Notes: generated by a model from the sequence alone, not told the origin. A DNA stretch of 64,000 nucleotides from Spirochaetota bacterium (GCA_016214035.1 JACRPF010000008.1:1-64000), one strand, 5' to 3'; positions 14,098 through 24,997 are shown, counted from the stretch's first letter. A program made the numbers and translations.

Positions 14098-16299
14098 ATG
14101 AGTACACCATCATCGAACAGTGAACGACACCGTCCCATGCCGGATACAAACCAATGGCCTGCCTTCACCCTGCCGTGGAACGATACTGCGAGCGGACCTG
14201 CCGACGTATCCCATCTGCTCCACCGGCCTGCGGGAAAGTACGGTTTTGTGAAAGTCAATGACGGTCACCTCGCCTTTGCGGACGGAAAGCGCCTGCGCCT
14301 CTGGGGCACGCACTTCTGCCGCGCGCAGCCCTTCGCGCCGAAAGAGCTTGCGCCCGCAATCGCCCGGCGGCTCGCAAAGTTCGGCATCAACATCGTGCGC
14401 ATGCATGCCATCGATGAACACTGGCCGATGGGACTTTTTATACGCAACACTGCGAGCACCCGTGAATTTGATCCCGAGGCCATGGACAGGTTCGACTGTA
14501 TGGTCGCCTGCCTGAAAGACCAGGGCATCTACGTCGACCTTAACCTTCATGTGACGCGCCCGTTTTCCGCGGAGGACGGTATCGCACATGCCGAAACGGT
14601 TGGCTGGGGGAAACCGGAAAATTATTATGACCCGCGAATGATTGAGCTTCAGAAAGAGTATGCGCGGATGCTGCTGCATCATCACAATCCATATACCAAC
14701 GTGCGTTATGCCGATGAACCCGCGGTGGCACTTATTGAAATAACCAATGAGAACAGCCTCACCGAACGATGGCGTAACGGTGACCTTGACGGCGGCTTTG
14801 ACGGTAAAAAATCGAATTGGGGAAAGGTCAACATTGCCTACACCGACATGCTGACGCGGTTGTGGAATGAACATCTGATCAAGCGTTACACCGACAGAAC
14901 AGCCCTTCTGAATGCCTGGGAAGGCAGCCTTCATGCGGATGAAGACCCCGCACGCGGCACTGTTAGACGACTCACTGCCGATGAATTCGCCGCGGCACAC
15001 CGGCGGCGTTTTCACGACGAAGCTGCATTTTACGGCACCATCGAGCGCAATTTTTTCGGCGAAATGAAACGGTATATCCGGACCGAGCTCGGTTCACCGC
15101 ACCTTATCATCGGGAATTCCGATCACAGTTATGCGTGGAGTTCGCTCGCGGTGGTCGCCGCCAATGCGGAACTCGATATCACTGACAGCCATTTCTACTG
15201 GCAGCATCCCGATAATGGCGCGGTTAAAAACACACCGATGGTGGATGAACCCGACCGCTGCGCCATCGCCCACCTTTCCCGCGGTGCGATTGAAGGCTAT
15301 CCGCATTTCTGTTCCGAGGTCAACGAGCCGTGTCCGAACGACTTTGCCGCAGAGTACATTCCTCTCATTTCCGCATACGGCCGGCTTCAGGACTGGGACG
15401 CGATAATATTCTACGATTACCTGCCGTGGGGCCAGCCGTTCACCGGTGAAGACGCCTGGCGGAATCAGAAGCAATGGTACTGGTTCGACATCGCCAATAA
15501 TCCGGTCAAGATGGCGCAGATCGCATCCGGTGCGCTGATGTTCCTCCGTGGTGATGCCGCACCGGCTGTAAAGACCATAGCACGCACGATGACGCGGGAA
15601 TGGCTTTACGAAACCATCCGGACACCCGGCGACAGGGAACATCCCTACTGGCTCAAACACCTCGCAGGCCGTGCCGCACTGACGCATCGGATACGCATCG
15701 GCGATCTTGCGGGCGCCGCAAATGCACCTGCCGAAGGCGTCTACCCTTCACTCAGCATCCCGATGAGCGGAACCGATACACCGGCGGATCAGACTGTCGA
15801 TACAAAGATCGTCAGCGACACCGGCGAATTGACGTGGAGCATCGGACCATCCGGCGGACACGTAATCATCGATACGCCATTACATCAGAGCGTCATCGGC
15901 AGGGGGCGGGAATATCGCGCTACTCATTGCATTGTGAACCTTGCCGTTCCTTTTGCGGCAGTCGAGATGATTAGTCTCGATGGAAAGCCTATTGCCGACT
16001 CCGATACACTGCTCTTGGTCATCGGTACACGTACGGCAAACACCGGTCAGGTATGGGAAAACGACGCACGGCAGAAAATCACCGATTGGGGCACGGCACC
16101 GACGTGTATAGAACCGGTAACCGGCACCATTATATTCAAAGCGCTCAACGGCGCACACAGCGTAACGGCCGCACCGCTCGACGGATGCGGACAGCCGCTC
16201 ACCGCACACGCGCTCCCGGCATGCGATGAAGGTTTTCTGCTTGACATTGCCTTGCTGCCGGCAACAGTCTGGTATCTGATTGGGATTTCCCGGGCATGA
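14098..16299 (+). CDS. Clan GH-A glycoside hydrolase
   Basis: 733 residues, no signal peptide, so an intracellular enzyme. The first ~450 residues form a (beta/alpha)8 barrel of the GH5/GH42-like clan GH-A: 'FGINIVRMHAIDEHW' is a typical early strand, the acid/base is the second residue of the 'NEN' in 'IEITNENSL' (about E218), and the nucleophile is likely the Glu in 'FCSEVNEP' (about E407). The C-terminal ~250 residues are beta-rich accessory domains. The substrate cannot be named; beta-mannosidic or beta-galactosidic linkages are common for relatives. It starts 38 bases after the AraC gene (GAGG site) and is followed by the FAD oxidoreductase. Confidence 0.82.
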   Translation: MSTPSSNSERHRPMPDTNQWPAFTLPWNDTASGPADVSHLLHRPAGKYGFVKVNDGHLAFADGKRLRLWGTHFCRAQPFAPKELAPAIARRLAKFGINIVRMHAIDEHWPMGLFIRNTASTREFDPEAMDRFDCMVACLKDQGIYVDLNLHVTRPFSAEDGIAHAETVGWGKPENYYDPRMIELQKEYARMLLHHHNPYTNVRYADEPAVALIEITNENSLTERWRNGDLDGGFDGKKSNWGKVNIAYTDMLTRLWNEHLIKRYTDRTALLNAWEGSLHADEDPARGTVRRLTADEFAAAHRRRFHDEAAFYGTIERNFFGEMKRYIRTELGSPHLIIGNSDHSYAWSSLAVVAANAELDITDSHFYWQHPDNGAVKNTPMVDEPDRCAIAHLSRGAIEGYPHFCSEVNEPCPNDFAAEYIPLISAYGRLQDWDAIIFYDYLPWGQPFTGEDAWRNQKQWYWFDIANNPVKMAQIASGALMFLRGDAAPAVKTIARTMTREWLYETIRTPGDREHPYWLKHLAGRAALTHRIRIGDLAGAANAPAEGVYPSLSIPMSGTDTPADQTVDTKIVSDTGELTWSIGPSGGHVIIDTPLHQSVIGRGREYRATHCIVNLAVPFAAVEMISLDGKPIADSDTLLLVIGTRTANTGQVWENDARQKITDWGTAPTCIEPVTGTIIFKALNGAHSVTAAPLDGCGQPLTAHALPACDEGFLLDIALLPATVWYLIGISRA

Positions 16300-16394
16300 C
16301 CTCGGGTAAAAATAGTCCAAGTTCCATTAATACCGTCAAAGACAGATGACCGTTCACTCAGTATATTATGACATCTCATTTTACCGGAGTACGT

Positions 16395-18647
16395 ATGATC
16401 AATTCAGCGAATGACCGAACCGAACGCGTTTTCCCGCGCACGGTACTGCACAAGGATGTTGTCGTCGTTGGTGCCGGAACAGCCGGCATTTGCGCCGCAA
16501 TCGCCGCCGCACGTAACGGCGCTAAAACAGCGCTCGTTACCGACCGGCCCGTACTCGGCGGCAGCGCTTCCAGCGAAGTGCGGGTAACCCCGTCGGGTGC
16601 CGATTCGGCGCATTGGAACCGCTATGCACGCGAGACCGGTATAATGGAAGAACTCTCCATGCGCGTTATGGCCAAAGCTCATGAAAGCGGCAAATGGCGC
16701 TGGCTTCACTACGACGATGTGGCGTTCGATATGTGTTACGGCGAGCCGAATCTTGAAGTATTCCTCAACACCACCGTGTATAACGTTCATAAAAAAAACG
16801 ATGCATCGATACAGTCCGTAGAGGCGGTGCAGCTTCGCAGCGAAAAGGTGCTCATCATCGAAGGAAAGGTATTCATCGACTGCTCAGGCGACGGCGTGGT
16901 GGGTTTTTTAAGCGGCGCCGAATACCGCATCGGACGCGAGGCGAAAAGTGAATTCAATGAGATGTTCGCTCCGGAAGTCGCTGACCGCGGCACGATGGGG
17001 GCAACACTTCTCTTCTCAAGCATAGACCGCGGGCATCCGGTAAAGTACAAGGCACCCGCATGGGCACTCAACACGCGTGACCTGTCCACCATCGTCAATC
17101 TCGATCATGTTGCCGCACGCAGTTTATACCGCTTCCCCGACGGGACGTACTACGGATTCTGGTGGGCAGAGTACGGCGGCATCATCGATTCAATACACGA
17201 CGACGATAAGGTGATGCGTCATTGCCGCGAGATTGTCTACGGGCTCTGGGACTACATCAAGAACAGCGGCAGATTCAAGGATGTGGAAAACCAGGATATC
17301 GACTGGGTGGGATATCTGCCCGGCAAACGCGAATCGCGCAGACTCATGGGCGATTATATCTGCACATCGCACGACTTTCTCGCGCAGAAAAAGTTCGATG
17401 ATGCCATCGGATTCACCGGCTGGCCCATAGACATTCACCCGCCGAAAGGCTATCGTGACCCGCTGCCCGCCTGCACACATGAGCACACACCGGGTATCAC
17501 CGACATACCGTTCCGTTCCATTTACTCGCGCAACATCGACAACCTGCTCTTCGCCGGACGGAATGTGAGTGTTTCGCATGAAGGTCTCGGCACGCTCCGC
17601 GTGATCGCCACTACCGCCGTCATGGGAGAGGCGGCAGGCACCGCTGCGGCGCTCTGCTCGTCACGGGGCATAACACCGCGCGACATTTATAAGAACGAAA
17701 TGAAGGACTTCCAGCGTCTCCTCGTACGCAACGACCAGTCCATCGCCGGATACAGGCTTGTCGAGAAGAACGATATTTCACGGACGGCCACGGTGAGCGC
17801 ATCGAGCGAGCTTGCGCTTGAACGCGCCGAAGGCAATGAGTGGCATAACTGCAATGAGCCTATCGGCCTCATCGTACCGGTTGCCACGGAAATGCTCGAG
17901 ACAATATCGCTGTTTCTCAAGCCGCTCGATACGAAGGATGTCGAGATTGCCGTGTTCGGCGTAGACAAACCTGAAAATTACCGGCTGCAGAACCTCATCG
18001 TATCGCAGACAATGAAGTGCGACCATGAAGGCTGGTACGATATCGCCGTGAACAAGAACATCGGCACCGGAAAGAAAGTGATCGTGGTTGTAAAGCAGGC
18101 GCGAAACGTTCTTGTGAAATGCTGGTCCGGAAGGATGACCGGCGTACTCGGCATCACGTTCAAGCCTGAATCGAAATATCAGTTCGACTCGTGGTTCAAC
18201 CTCATCGATTATGCGCCGTGTTTCAGGCTTTCACCCGGGCAGCACGTCTACGCGGCGTCGAATATCAACAATGGATACATCCGCCATCACGGCACACCGA
18301 ACCTCTGGGCTTCAGCGCCGATGAAACGCGGCAGATCCGAATGGATTGAATACCGGTTCGCGAAGCCGGAGAAAATACTAAGTGTGGAGCTTGTATTCAA
18401 CACAAACATCAATATACGACGGGCATACTATCATCGTGTATTCGAAGAAACAATACGTGACTATGATATCGAAGTGCTTACGGACAATGGCTGGCAGAGC
18501 GTCCATGCCGAGGCGGACAATATATTCCGTTTCAGACGGCACGCGATAACGCCGGTAACCGCACAGGCGATACGGCTTTCGGTCCACGCCACCTGGGGTC
18601 ATCCGACGGCCGAGGTGTTCGATATGCGGGTATACGGCACAAAATGA
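16395..18647 (+). CDS. FAD-dependent oxidoreductase with discoidin-like C-terminal domain
   Basis: 750 residues from ATG 16395 (GGAG upstream). The dinucleotide fold GAGTAG at 26–31 follows four Val residues and is followed by a 'VLGGSASSEVRV' segment typical of the PF12831 FAD_oxidored family. A second FAD contact, 'NLLFAGRNVSVSHEGLGTLRV', lies near 390, with 'AAGTAAALC' after it. Beyond residue ~460 there is an extra ~290-residue beta-rich part whose end ('EWIEYRFAKPEKILSVELVF') resembles a discoidin/F5-8-type carbohydrate-binding fold. The reaction is unknown. Members are abundant in polysaccharide-degrading Lentisphaerae, Planctomycetes and spirochaetes. It is the last gene of the AraC–hydrolase cluster, and two paralogues lie at 45614 and 46815. 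Confidence 0.8.
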   Translation: MINSANDRTERVFPRTVLHKDVVVVGAGTAGICAAIAAARNGAKTALVTDRPVLGGSASSEVRVTPSGADSAHWNRYARETGIMEELSMRVMAKAHESGKWRWLHYDDVAFDMCYGEPNLEVFLNTTVYNVHKKNDASIQSVEAVQLRSEKVLIIEGKVFIDCSGDGVVGFLSGAEYRIGREAKSEFNEMFAPEVADRGTMGATLLFSSIDRGHPVKYKAPAWALNTRDLSTIVNLDHVAARSLYRFPDGTYYGFWWAEYGGIIDSIHDDDKVMRHCREIVYGLWDYIKNSGRFKDVENQDIDWVGYLPGKRESRRLMGDYICTSHDFLAQKKFDDAIGFTGWPIDIHPPKGYRDPLPACTHEHTPGITDIPFRSIYSRNIDNLLFAGRNVSVSHEGLGTLRVIATTAVMGEAAGTAAALCSSRGITPRDIYKNEMKDFQRLLVRNDQSIAGYRLVEKNDISRTATVSASSELALERAEGNEWHNCNEPIGLIVPVATEMLETISLFLKPLDTKDVEIAVFGVDKPENYRLQNLIVSQTMKCDHEGWYDIAVNKNIGTGKKVIVVVKQARNVLVKCWSGRMTGVLGITFKPESKYQFDSWFNLIDYAPCFRLSPGQHVYAASNINNGYIRHHGTPNLWASAPMKRGRSEWIEYRFAKPEKILSVELVFNTNINIRRAYYHRVFEETIRDYDIEVLTDNGWQSVHAEADNIFRFRRHAITPVTAQAIRLSVHATWGHPTAEVFDMRVYGTK

Positions 18648-18662
18648 TATGTCCCGCACTGT

Positions 18663-21600
18663 TTATCGTATGATAACTTTGTAGCGGATAATACCCGCGG
18701 AGGTCGCCGGCACCACGGTCTTATGCAGCCGCAGACTATTGACGAGCGGGTCGACTGGACTGACAGGCGTATAAACACCGAAGAATGAATTGGTAGCGTA
18801 CGTCACCGCATCGGCACCGGCAACCGAGCCGGTGATAAAATTGACGGTGTTCGTGTAGAGTAATTCCTCGAAGATGACATTCGTCGCCATCGAATATCCC
18901 GTGTTCGTATAGGTGAGGATGTACTCGATAATACTTCCCGGCACGACATCGTTGGCTCCGGATGCCGGATACCCCCCGGCTACCGGCGCGGAAACGCTGT
19001 ATGACTTATCAACAACGAGACAGGGCTCATTGTTGCCGATGGTGATGCGATCGCCCCACAGGGGAAAGGCTGCGGACGCGGCATAATTGGTGACGGCTGA
19101 CAGGAGTATCTTGTCGCGCGCCGTCACGTTCGACGCCGCCGTCATCCCCAGAAAAAAACCGCTCCCTTCCGCGGCACTCAGGGCGATGTTCACTTTGATG
19201 TCGAGTGAGAGACTGCCGCCCGGCGGTACGTACGCGTTCGCCGCGAAAAGGTCAAGATAGATGTTGCTGCCCGCAATTTCAATGCTCGTGTCCTGCAGAT
19301 AGACAGTACCCCCGCCCGTTCCCTGCACCGTCACACCGCGTATGAAATTCGACGGCACAACTCCGTTGCTGGCGGCATCGCGTACCGTCATCACAAGCGA
19401 TGTCAGCTGAACCTCGTTTGCAATAGCGTTCGTGTTTGAGAATACCATGCGGCAGGCGATGATATTCGACGCACCCGAGTTGGTCACCAGGCTGCCGAGG
19501 CCGGTCAAAGATGACACTACCGAATATACCTGCGGATTTGAGGTGACGGCGCAGTTCGTTGTCAGGAATGGGAAATTCGTACTGCCGTTCGTGACCACGT
19601 CGATGGCGGTGGCGCTCACATGGTCCTTCGCCGTTATCGCCGATGCATCGGGTATCTTCAGACGGATAACGGCGGCCGTCGCATTATTGCCGATGTCCGC
19701 GGCGACGGTGACATTCACCTTCTCCCCTGCCGCGATCACGAGCGGGAATGCCGCAAAATCTGCGGTAATCGTTGTGCCGCCGGCCTCGATGCCGGTATCG
19801 TCATAGAACGGTGCGCCGTTGGTGTATATCGTCATGCGCGACAGTGCCGACGAAGGGATGATGCCTGCACCCGAGCCGTCCTCGACGGTAAATACTATCT
19901 TCTCGATGCGGTCGACGGCAAACGCGTTTGCGTTGGAGAATGTCAGCAGCATAACAGGAACGGCGCTCTGTCCTTTATACGCATTCGTGGGAAGCATATT
20001 CGAAAAGCCGGTGTACACCGGCTCGCCGACGACAAGGATGCTCTGTGATTTTCCGGCGGGAGGGTACACAATGCGGTCCAGTGTCCATAAGTTCGTATAC
20101 GAAGGATCGTTCACGATGCCGGTGAAGACGAAATTATTGAGCCCGATGGCCGCATAATTTGACACCATTGTCTTAGTGTTCGTGCCGTAATGGAGTTCCA
20201 CACCGCCGCCCACGGTGGTGTTCGACATACATACCTTGATCTTTGAACCCTGTACTTGAAGCGCGTGCGGAGCGGCGCTGAGCATGACGGCATTCGTATC
20301 GACAATACGGACGAACCCCGCATCCGCGCTGCCGGTTGACGGTACCGACAAGCCGGGGGGGACCTCCACGATGAACGACGTATCGGGACTTGAGACGTCC
20401 GCGGTCCAGATGAAACTCAGATGCGGATCGCCGGGGTCACCGGGTTTTTTATTCGATGCGGGCGTCAGATATCCCGAGCCGCCTCCGGAATTGATGCAGC
20501 GCACTTCCTTTCGCGGCGTATACCACTCGCCGATATTGCCTGCCCTGTCCCGTGCACGCACTGTTATCCAGTTGGTGGATACCTTCGGCACCGTCAGCGC
20601 AATCCATTCGGCGAACGTACCGTCTACCGCGGACTGTATGCCGATATTGCTCGACCACACCGTACCGCCGCTGCTCGCCGTATAGTTATAGATATCTACG
20701 AGAATTTCTGATTCCGTGGAACCGGAGATGAGAATGTTCGTCGACGCGGTGATGGTAACCGGATCGTACAGTATGATGTCAGGCGGCGTCGTATCGATGA
20801 CGAACGTGCGCGCGGTGTCCGGATCGGGGATTAAATTTGAACCGGTAATCGCCTGTGCCCCTGAAATGCGGATGACCGCCGTGCCGTCATGTCCCGCGGG
20901 AATGTGTCCGTAGCCCTGCCACACATTGTTCGAATAGAATGTCTGCGTGAGCGGATACTCGAACGTATCCGCCGTGATGAACGTGACGTCCGGCGTAATG
21001 GTATTGCTCATGGCCTGCGAGAACGTCACACGGAACATGGTATTGCTCCCATCCCGCGCATAATACGTTGAACCGTTGAGCACTATATTGGTGTTCGTGA
21101 TCTCGGGAAACGCTGCGGAGACGAACGGTGAACCCGCGTTGGCGATGGTGACCGAAACCTCTTTTTCATCGGTCCAATTGATGATGAATTTCTGGATGCG
21201 GTTGTTCCCGGTGTCAACCACCCACAGATCGGCCCATTCTCCGGGCAGATTAAGCGTACGCACGGCGAGATACGACGGCATGTCGAGATTCCCCGGCGCC
21301 GTTCCGGTGGAACTGAACTGAAAGAGCGTGGGAGTCCAGTCATACTCCGTCGCGAGCACCTGGTCGTTATTATAGTACGCAAGCCATACGGTATCGAAAT
21401 CGTCAAGTACGGCACCACCCGCGCCGCCGAAATCCCGTGTTGGGAAGAAGTTTGCCGGGGTACCGGTCGCATACGGAGCGAATGTATCGGGACAGCAGTT
21501 CCCTATGGCTGTACAATAGACAACACCGCTGCTGTTCAGGGCTATCTCATCATTATTGTCGTCAGCGTATGCGCTATAAAAGAAACGCACCGTGGACAGA

Positions 21601-24053
21601 TCTGCAGGATTAAGCGTAATGACGCCGTCGTCCCAGCCATTGAAACCGTTATCGATAACAGCATAGACATTCGTGTTCCAGAATGTCATACCGAGCGGAT
21701 CGGTGACCGCACGTTCCATGACATACGCGCCGCTATTGTTGAATTTTTGTATCCTGTCAAGCCCACGATCGCCGACATAGATATATCCGCCATTATCGAC
21801 AGCAATTCCCCGCGGGTCGCTGAATGTACCCGACGCTCCGGTGCCGTTGCTGCCGAAGGTGCGCAAATAATTGCCGAATTTATCGAATATATGTACGTTC
21901 TTATCACCGTTGTTCACCACATACAGATTTCCCGCGGCATCGATATCCATGTCGAGCGGATTATTGATGCGGCGTACATCATAATTGATCTGACCTTCAT
22001 ACTGCGCGGTTGTCCACGCATTCGAGAAATACTGTATGCGGTCATTGTTCTGTTCGCCTACCCAGAGCCTGCCGGTCGTATTATCGAACGCCGCCCCGTA
22101 ACTCCCGCCGAACTGGCCGTTGCCGGTACCCGCTGCGCCGATAGTCGCTTCAAAGTATCCGAACTCATGTATCTCTCCGGCATATGCCGCCGCCGCTTCT
22201 GCATTCGTCAGGAACTGTATACGGTCGGTTCCCGAGTCGCCCGCATAGAGCCTTCCGGTAAGCGGGTCATAGATGATTCCCCCGATGGGATTGTACTGAT
22301 TATCCCCGGCACCCGTTGCGCCGGTGGACGCCTCGAACGCGCCGGTCCCGATAGTGAACCGGCGTATCGTATCAGCAACACCGGCGGTACAGGTGACGAA
22401 GTAGCAATCGTTTTCTTTCACTGCAACGCTTATCGGTGCATAATTACCGCCCACGGACCATGTATTTTCGGGATTGGCATTATTGGCAATAAATCTTGCC
22501 CACGTAAGTCTGCGGACATTATCCGGATTCTGTCCGCTGTTGACAATGTACAGTGAAGTGTTTGCCTGATTGTAATCCACATCTTCGGGATTTTGCAGGT
22601 TCTGAAATGTGTATGTGTCGACAAGCGCAAGATTGTTCGTTGCAATGGCATAACAATCGTCATTACCCTGTCCGACAAATACCACATAGCCGACACCGGC
22701 GCCCCCTGCGTTCGGGGCAAAACATGCACCTCGCGGTGTACTCTCTGCCACCGTTCCTGTGGCGAGCCATGTGCCGTTGCTGTTGAATTTCTGAATCTCA
22801 ACCGAAGCGCCTACATCGTCGATAACGTAGATATTCCCGTCCGTATCCACCGCAATACCGGTGGGTGCCGTAAACTGCCCGTCAGCCGTACCTGTTGAAC
22901 CGAAAGAAAATAGAAAATTACCGTTGGAATTGTAGACGACTACTTTGTCCAGAACGGTATCGATCACATGAATATTCCCGGCAGGTCCTACGGCCATATC
23001 TCCAAGCGTATCGAGAACCGCACCAGGAGTATAACGCCGTATAGTGTTCGCCGCACCGGCCTGCGGGGTTATGAAGAGACAGGTTCCATCCTTTATCGTA
23101 ATGCTCCCCGCATCGTACGCTGCTCCCTGTGCGGCAGTGTCGTTCACGGCAGCGTTATTCGTAAATGCCGTCCATGAAAGACGCCGGAAACTGTCGTCGC
23201 CTTCGCAGGTTACATACAGACTGTCGCTGAAATGGTCATAGACAACATCCACCGGATTGTTGAGGCTGGCCTGATCCCAAAAATCGTAGGTTGCAAGATC
23301 GTTCGTCTGCAGCGCAAAACAGTCGTCGGAATTCTGTTCAACCAGATACACATAACCAATCCCTGTCGGCGCCTCGCCGTAACACATACCGCGGGGCGTG
23401 GTGTGCGTAGCTGCCATCATATCACGATGCGATACGTAGGTGCCGGTACCGGTGAATTTTATGATTCGCGTATTGTTTCCGATATCGTCGGAGACATAGA
23501 TATTTCCCTGCGCATCAACGGCGACTCCCCACGGGTCGGTGAACTGGCCATTGCCGGTCCCGTATGAGCCGAAATGAACCAGTTCCAGACCGGCGGAATT
23601 GAAAACGCTTACACGATACAGTGTCGCATCCACCACAACCAGATTGCCATTATTATCCGACGCGGTATCGCGCGGCAGCCGGAAATCGATGAAATCCTGG
23701 TTAAACGGAACTTTGGTCGCATAGGCGGAAGTTCTGCTGACTTTGGCGCGAACCGTATATGTGCCGCCGGGCAAGGGCGCACCCGCGTCGCTGCGGCCGT
23801 CCCAGGGAATTGTTATCGCTGTTGCCGTTGCAAGCGTATTCGTCAGCCGCCGGACAATGCTGTTGTTCTGGTCATAGATCATCACCGCATAATCGGCGGT
23901 AGCCGAAAGATTGATATTAATATTTACGGACGCGGGCAGAGGGCCGAAGGGGTCGGTGGAAACACTCAGGCTTGATATGGTCGCCGCATATACGGAAGAA
24001 ACAGCAACAAGCAATTGCATTACCGATATCATCGCTTGATATACCGGATGCAT
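18663..24053 (-). CDS. Giant secreted NHL-propeller surface protein
   Basis: About 1,796 residues. I start at ATG 24053 because a strong promoter at 24085–24113 places the transcript start near 24078, leaving the upstream ATG 24077 essentially leaderless. Signal peptide: residues 1–23, ending 'VSSVYA'. Next is a FlgD-type Ig domain (about 25–100, 'LSATADYAVMIYDQNN', 'DGRSDAGAPLPGGTY'). A long beta-propeller region (about 110–980) contains repeated units of the form 'GTGNGQFTDPWGVAVDAQGNIYVSD'-like NHL blades. After it come bacterial Ig-like domains (about 1000–1220) and DUF11-type repeats at the C-terminus ('VVPGSIIEYILTYTNTGYS'). No C-terminal sorting motif or membrane anchor is seen. A binding or surface-layer role is likely. 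Confidence 0.85.
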   Translation of the reverse strand: MHPVYQAMISVMQLLVAVSSVYAATISSLSVSTDPFGPLPASVNININLSATADYAVMIYDQNNSIVRRLTNTLATATAITIPWDGRSDAGAPLPGGTYTVRAKVSRTSAYATKVPFNQDFIDFRLPRDTASDNNGNLVVVDATLYRVSVFNSAGLELVHFGSYGTGNGQFTDPWGVAVDAQGNIYVSDDIGNNTRIIKFTGTGTYVSHRDMMAATHTTPRGMCYGEAPTGIGYVYLVEQNSDDCFALQTNDLATYDFWDQASLNNPVDVVYDHFSDSLYVTCEGDDSFRRLSWTAFTNNAAVNDTAAQGAAYDAGSITIKDGTCLFITPQAGAANTIRRYTPGAVLDTLGDMAVGPAGNIHVIDTVLDKVVVYNSNGNFLFSFGSTGTADGQFTAPTGIAVDTDGNIYVIDDVGASVEIQKFNSNGTWLATGTVAESTPRGACFAPNAGGAGVGYVVFVGQGNDDCYAIATNNLALVDTYTFQNLQNPEDVDYNQANTSLYIVNSGQNPDNVRRLTWARFIANNANPENTWSVGGNYAPISVAVKENDCYFVTCTAGVADTIRRFTIGTGAFEASTGATGAGDNQYNPIGGIIYDPLTGRLYAGDSGTDRIQFLTNAEAAAAYAGEIHEFGYFEATIGAAGTGNGQFGGSYGAAFDNTTGRLWVGEQNNDRIQYFSNAWTTAQYEGQINYDVRRINNPLDMDIDAAGNLYVVNNGDKNVHIFDKFGNYLRTFGSNGTGASGTFSDPRGIAVDNGGYIYVGDRGLDRIQKFNNSGAYVMERAVTDPLGMTFWNTNVYAVIDNGFNGWDDGVITLNPADLSTVRFFYSAYADDNNDEIALNSSGVVYCTAIGNCCPDTFAPYATGTPANFFPTRDFGGAGGAVLDDFDTVWLAYYNNDQVLATEYDWTPTLFQFSSTGTAPGNLDMPSYLAVRTLNLPGEWADLWVVDTGNNRIQKFIINWTDEKEVSVTIANAGSPFVSAAFPEITNTNIVLNGSTYYARDGSNTMFRVTFSQAMSNTITPDVTFITADTFEYPLTQTFYSNNVWQGYGHIPAGHDGTAVIRISGAQAITGSNLIPDPDTARTFVIDTTPPDIILYDPVTITASTNILISGSTESEILVDIYNYTASSGGTVWSSNIGIQSAVDGTFAEWIALTVPKVSTNWITVRARDRAGNIGEWYTPRKEVRCINSGGGSGYLTPASNKKPGDPGDPHLSFIWTADVSSPDTSFIVEVPPGLSVPSTGSADAGFVRIVDTNAVMLSAAPHALQVQGSKIKVCMSNTTVGGGVELHYGTNTKTMVSNYAAIGLNNFVFTGIVNDPSYTNLWTLDRIVYPPAGKSQSILVVGEPVYTGFSNMLPTNAYKGQSAVPVMLLTFSNANAFAVDRIEKIVFTVEDGSGAGIIPSSALSRMTIYTNGAPFYDDTGIEAGGTTITADFAAFPLVIAAGEKVNVTVAADIGNNATAAVIRLKIPDASAITAKDHVSATAIDVVTNGSTNFPFLTTNCAVTSNPQVYSVVSSLTGLGSLVTNSGASNIIACRMVFSNTNAIANEVQLTSLVMTVRDAASNGVVPSNFIRGVTVQGTGGGTVYLQDTSIEIAGSNIYLDLFAANAYVPPGGSLSLDIKVNIALSAAEGSGFFLGMTAASNVTARDKILLSAVTNYAASAAFPLWGDRITIGNNEPCLVVDKSYSVSAPVAGGYPASGANDVVPGSIIEYILTYTNTGYSMATNVIFEELLYTNTVNFITGSVAGADAVTYATNSFFGVYTPVSPVDPLVNSLRLHKTVVPATSAGIIRYKVIIR

Positions 24054-24084
24054 TCTGACGCATTTTCCAGGCAACATGCGCTCT

Positions 24085-24113
24085 AGTATACTTCATCCGG
24101 CGGATATCGTCAA
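24085..24113 (-). promoter_or_regulatory. Sigma-70 promoter of the NHL protein gene
   Basis: Read on the minus strand: TTGACG, 17 bases, TATACT. The transcript should begin near 24078, which decides the choice of start codon for the gene below. Confidence 0.7.
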
Positions 24114-24187
24114 TATTTTTCGTGGTGCATCCGTATCAGTAACGCCATACATTTGACCGGCGGGCGATAGAGAACTATATTATATAA

Positions 24188-24967
24188 ATGGGAAAACACA
24201 CAATTATTTTCCTGAAAATGTATCGGACATATCGGCTTGTCTGCCGCAGACTTCTGAGCGGCATATTCTTTTTACTGCTGTTGTTCCCTATGTTCGCGGT
24301 AAAAAGCTGTTCAGCCGGCGCCGGCAGCGAAGCGGCACCTGCCGTCTACAGCTGGTTCGGGATGCTCTTCCGGAGCAGGGATATCGACTTGCTTGCATTA
24401 TGCCCGCCGATTGCGGCAATGCTTCTGTTCATCATATCGTTTGCAGTAATCAAAAAGATTTCATTGCTGCCGCTGTATCTCGAACTCGTATCGCTTCTGG
24501 CGGCGGCACTTGCCGGAGCGACGCTGCTCTTTTATCCGTCACTGAGCTTTTTATTCGACAGCGTCCAATACAAGCCGGCATATTTTGCGGCGGCTGTCAT
24601 CCCGCCGATATTCGTACTTGACAGCGTACACCGCATCATTGCGTCCCGGCAGAACATCCCCGCAGGAGCGCATCGTACCGGCTTCCCCGTCCACATACAG
24701 TGCATCCGTATTGTCAACATTGCAGCCGCAGTTGTTTGGCTGCTGCTGCCCTTTCTCGGCACGGCACAGGAAAAGATCAGCGGTAAAGACATTGCCGCAA
24801 TGGCCGCGTTTTTCATTTTTTTCTGGACCCCGTTCATGCTCATGCAGCTCACCGTAAACCGGGCGTTTGCTTACCGCGAAAAATGGGCGTTTATCGCATC
24901 AACGATCGTTGCCATAATCTCGTTGGCGGGTGCGGGTTTTCTTGCGGCGGGAATGCTTCGCCACTGA
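24188..24967 (+). CDS. Polytopic membrane protein, unknown function
   Basis: 259 residues with about six hydrophobic helices (near 24–40, 68–88, 92–115, 127–142, 172–190, 200–222 and 230–255). Nothing in the loops identifies a family. The ATG at 24188 lacks an obvious ribosome binding site; an in-frame ATG at 24221 (start MYRTYRLV) is an alternative. It is followed by maf, which has its own promoter. The first hydrophobic segment ends in 'AVKSCSAG', but a lipobox reading is weak because the segment is too far from the N-terminus. Confidence 0.6.
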   Translation: MGKHTIIFLKMYRTYRLVCRRLLSGIFFLLLLFPMFAVKSCSAGAGSEAAPAVYSWFGMLFRSRDIDLLALCPPIAAMLLFIISFAVIKKISLLPLYLELVSLLAAALAGATLLFYPSLSFLFDSVQYKPAYFAAAVIPPIFVLDSVHRIIASRQNIPAGAHRTGFPVHIQCIRIVNIAAAVVWLLLPFLGTAQEKISGKDIAAMAAFFIFFWTPFMLMQLTVNRAFAYREKWAFIASTIVAIISLAGAGFLAAGMLRH

Positions 24968-24997
24968 TACCCCGCATCGTACCGCACACGCACGCGC

